A program made the position numbers and the translations under genes. Below the pieces are notes generated by a model. That model made no database searches. It worked only from the letters and a program-made list of their open reading frames with translations, and was not told where the DNA came from. Below are positions 35,894-37,322 of a stretch of DNA of 37,322 nt, one piece after another. The stretch's first letter is position 1. Every line of letters begins with the position of its first letter. Where the stretch lies: the NCBI GenBank assembly GCA_964454015.1, contig CAYVQF010000057.1, forward strand, positions 1-37,322, written 5' to 3'. The stretch comes from CAYVQF01 sp964454015 (GTDB lineage: Bacteria > Myxococcota_A > Bradymonadia > UBA4248).

Positions 35894-36639
35894 CCCAAAA
35901 AACACGTCTGGACGACACCCTGGTCGCCGCCGGGCTCGCGCCCAACAAGAGCCAGGCCAAAGGCCTCATCCTGGCGGGCCAGGTCACGGTGGATGGCAAA
36001 GTCGTCGACAAAGCAGGGACACTCGTCAGCCCCACGGCGCAATGCGCACTGCGCCGCAGTGGTCCGAGCTACGTCTCCCGCGGTGGGCACAAACTCGCCG
36101 GCGCACTCGAACACTTCCCCTATGACGTGGCGCACCACGTCGCCCTCGACATCGGTGCATCGACCGGCGGTTTCACCGACTGCCTTCTCCAAAGAGGGGC
36201 GCGCCGCGTCTATGCCGTGGACGTCGGCTACGGTCAACTCGATTGGAAATTGCGCAATGATCCCAGGGTGATCGTCTTCGAGCGCACCAACTTCCGCCAC
36301 CTCGCCCCGGGCACACTAGACCCTCCCCCCACGCTCGTCGTCGCCGATCTCTCCTTCATCTCACTCGAGAAAATCCTCGCCCCCTTGCGCGACCACCTCC
36401 CAGACCGCGCCGACTGTATCGTCCTCATCAAGCCACAGTTCGAAGTGGGGCCCGCCAAAGTGGGCTCGGGAGGCGTCGTCCGCGACCAAGGGGTGCGGCT
36501 AGAAGCCATCGACCAGGTCCTGGCTCGCGCTCAGGACCTGGACTTCCAGGTGGTCGACCATGTCGACAGTGTGCTCCCCGGGCCCAAAGGGAACCTGGAG
36601 CACTTTGCTTGGCTGCGCTGGGACAAGAGCGCCCCTTGA
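35890..36639 (+). CDS. tlyA: TlyA-family rRNA 2'-O-methyltransferase
   Basis: The product is about 249 residues. The N-terminal S4 RNA-binding domain spans roughly 1-65 (RLDDTLVAAGLAPNKSQAKG), and an FtsJ-type methyltransferase domain follows. Motifs are DIGASTGGFTDCLL, AVDVGYGQLDWKL, VVADLSFISL and LIKPQFEVG. In mycobacteria TlyA 2'-O-methylates 16S C1409 and 23S C1920; many other bacteria carry it for one of these positions. The start overlaps the preceding gene's stop as ATGA, so translation is coupled. groEL lies convergent downstream. Confidence 0.93.
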   Translation: MTQKTRLDDTLVAAGLAPNKSQAKGLILAGQVTVDGKVVDKAGTLVSPTAQCALRRSGPSYVSRGGHKLAGALEHFPYDVAHHVALDIGASTGGFTDCLLQRGARRVYAVDVGYGQLDWKLRNDPRVIVFERTNFRHLAPGTLDPPPTLVVADLSFISLEKILAPLRDHLPDRADCIVLIKPQFEVGPAKVGSGGVVRDQGVRLEAIDQVLARAQDLDFQVVDHVDSVLPGPKGNLEHFAWLRWDKSAP

Positions 36640-36646
36640 AGAGCGC

Positions 36647-36674
36647 CGCCGCCCTGCGTCAACGCAGAGCGGCG
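36647..36674. terminator. GC-rich hairpin between convergent tlyA and groEL
   Basis: A 6-bp stem (CTGCGT / ACGCAG, 2-base loop) continues after one mismatch into another 6-bp stem (GCCGCC side pairs with GGCGGC-type bases on the other). It lies 8 bases after the tlyA stop and 20 bases after the groEL stop. There is no T-run, so it would act as a bidirectional or rho-assisted terminator. Confidence 0.55.
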
Positions 36675-36693
36675 CCCAGGACGCGTGCGGGGC

Positions 36694-37322
<629 letters not shown>

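Overview
The window is high-GC, densely coded DNA in the style of a delta-proteobacterial (Myxococcota / Bradymonadales-like) chromosome. The evidence for that placement is indirect. There are Asp/Pro-rich lipoproteins, a lipoprotein with aspartate-rich thrombospondin type 3 repeats, many multidomain signalling proteins, a pseudokinase fused to a sulfatase-modifying-factor-like domain, and a protein whose C-terminus resembles a family I associate with Myxococcus MXAN_5187. No rRNA, tRNA, CRISPR array, transposase or phage gene was seen. One 100-N scaffold gap interrupts a tandem repeat at about 15.3 kb.

Layout. 1-2.9 kb (minus): the start of a lipoprotein cut by the window edge, an outer-membrane beta-barrel-like protein, and a lipoprotein with an Asp/Pro linker and a good terminator. 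3.1-14.6 kb (minus): a long signalling block containing a RelA/SpoT-reminiscent protein, FtsB, a GAF-GAF-GGDEF diguanylate cyclase, two histidine kinases, an orphan N6-adenine DNA methyltransferase and an unknown protein. The last three genes of this block (kinase, methyltransferase, unknown) overlap each other and should be co-translated. 14.9-17.6 kb (minus): a RicT/YaaT-like PSP1 protein with a 13-residue tandem-repeat tail, and HolB. 17.7-18.8 kb (plus): a HEAT-repeat protein. 18.8-21.3 kb (minus): MutS2. 21.5-22.3 kb (plus): a TPR lipoprotein. 22.35-26.45 kb (minus): a three-gene operon of pseudokinase-TM-FGE protein, LsrG-like ABM protein and iron-type alcohol dehydrogenase. 26.7-31.2 kb (plus): TSP3/vWA lipoprotein, rsmD, aspartate aminotransferase. 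31.2-33.3 kb (minus): a TolB/CsgG-reminiscent secreted protein and a BtuF-like binding protein. 33.5-36.6 kb (plus): an inner-membrane coiled-coil protein translationally coupled to tlyA, driven by a near-consensus sigma70 promoter. 36.7-37.3 kb (minus): the 3' end of groEL.

Most housekeeping genes (holB, ricT, mutS2, rsmD, aspC, tlyA, groEL, ftsB) are ordinary. The most unusual points are the overlapping histidine kinase / DNA methyltransferase / unknown-protein cluster, the pseudokinase-FGE operon, the degenerate receiver in the large kinase, the RSH-reminiscent protein, and the repeat array whose true length the assembly does not give.
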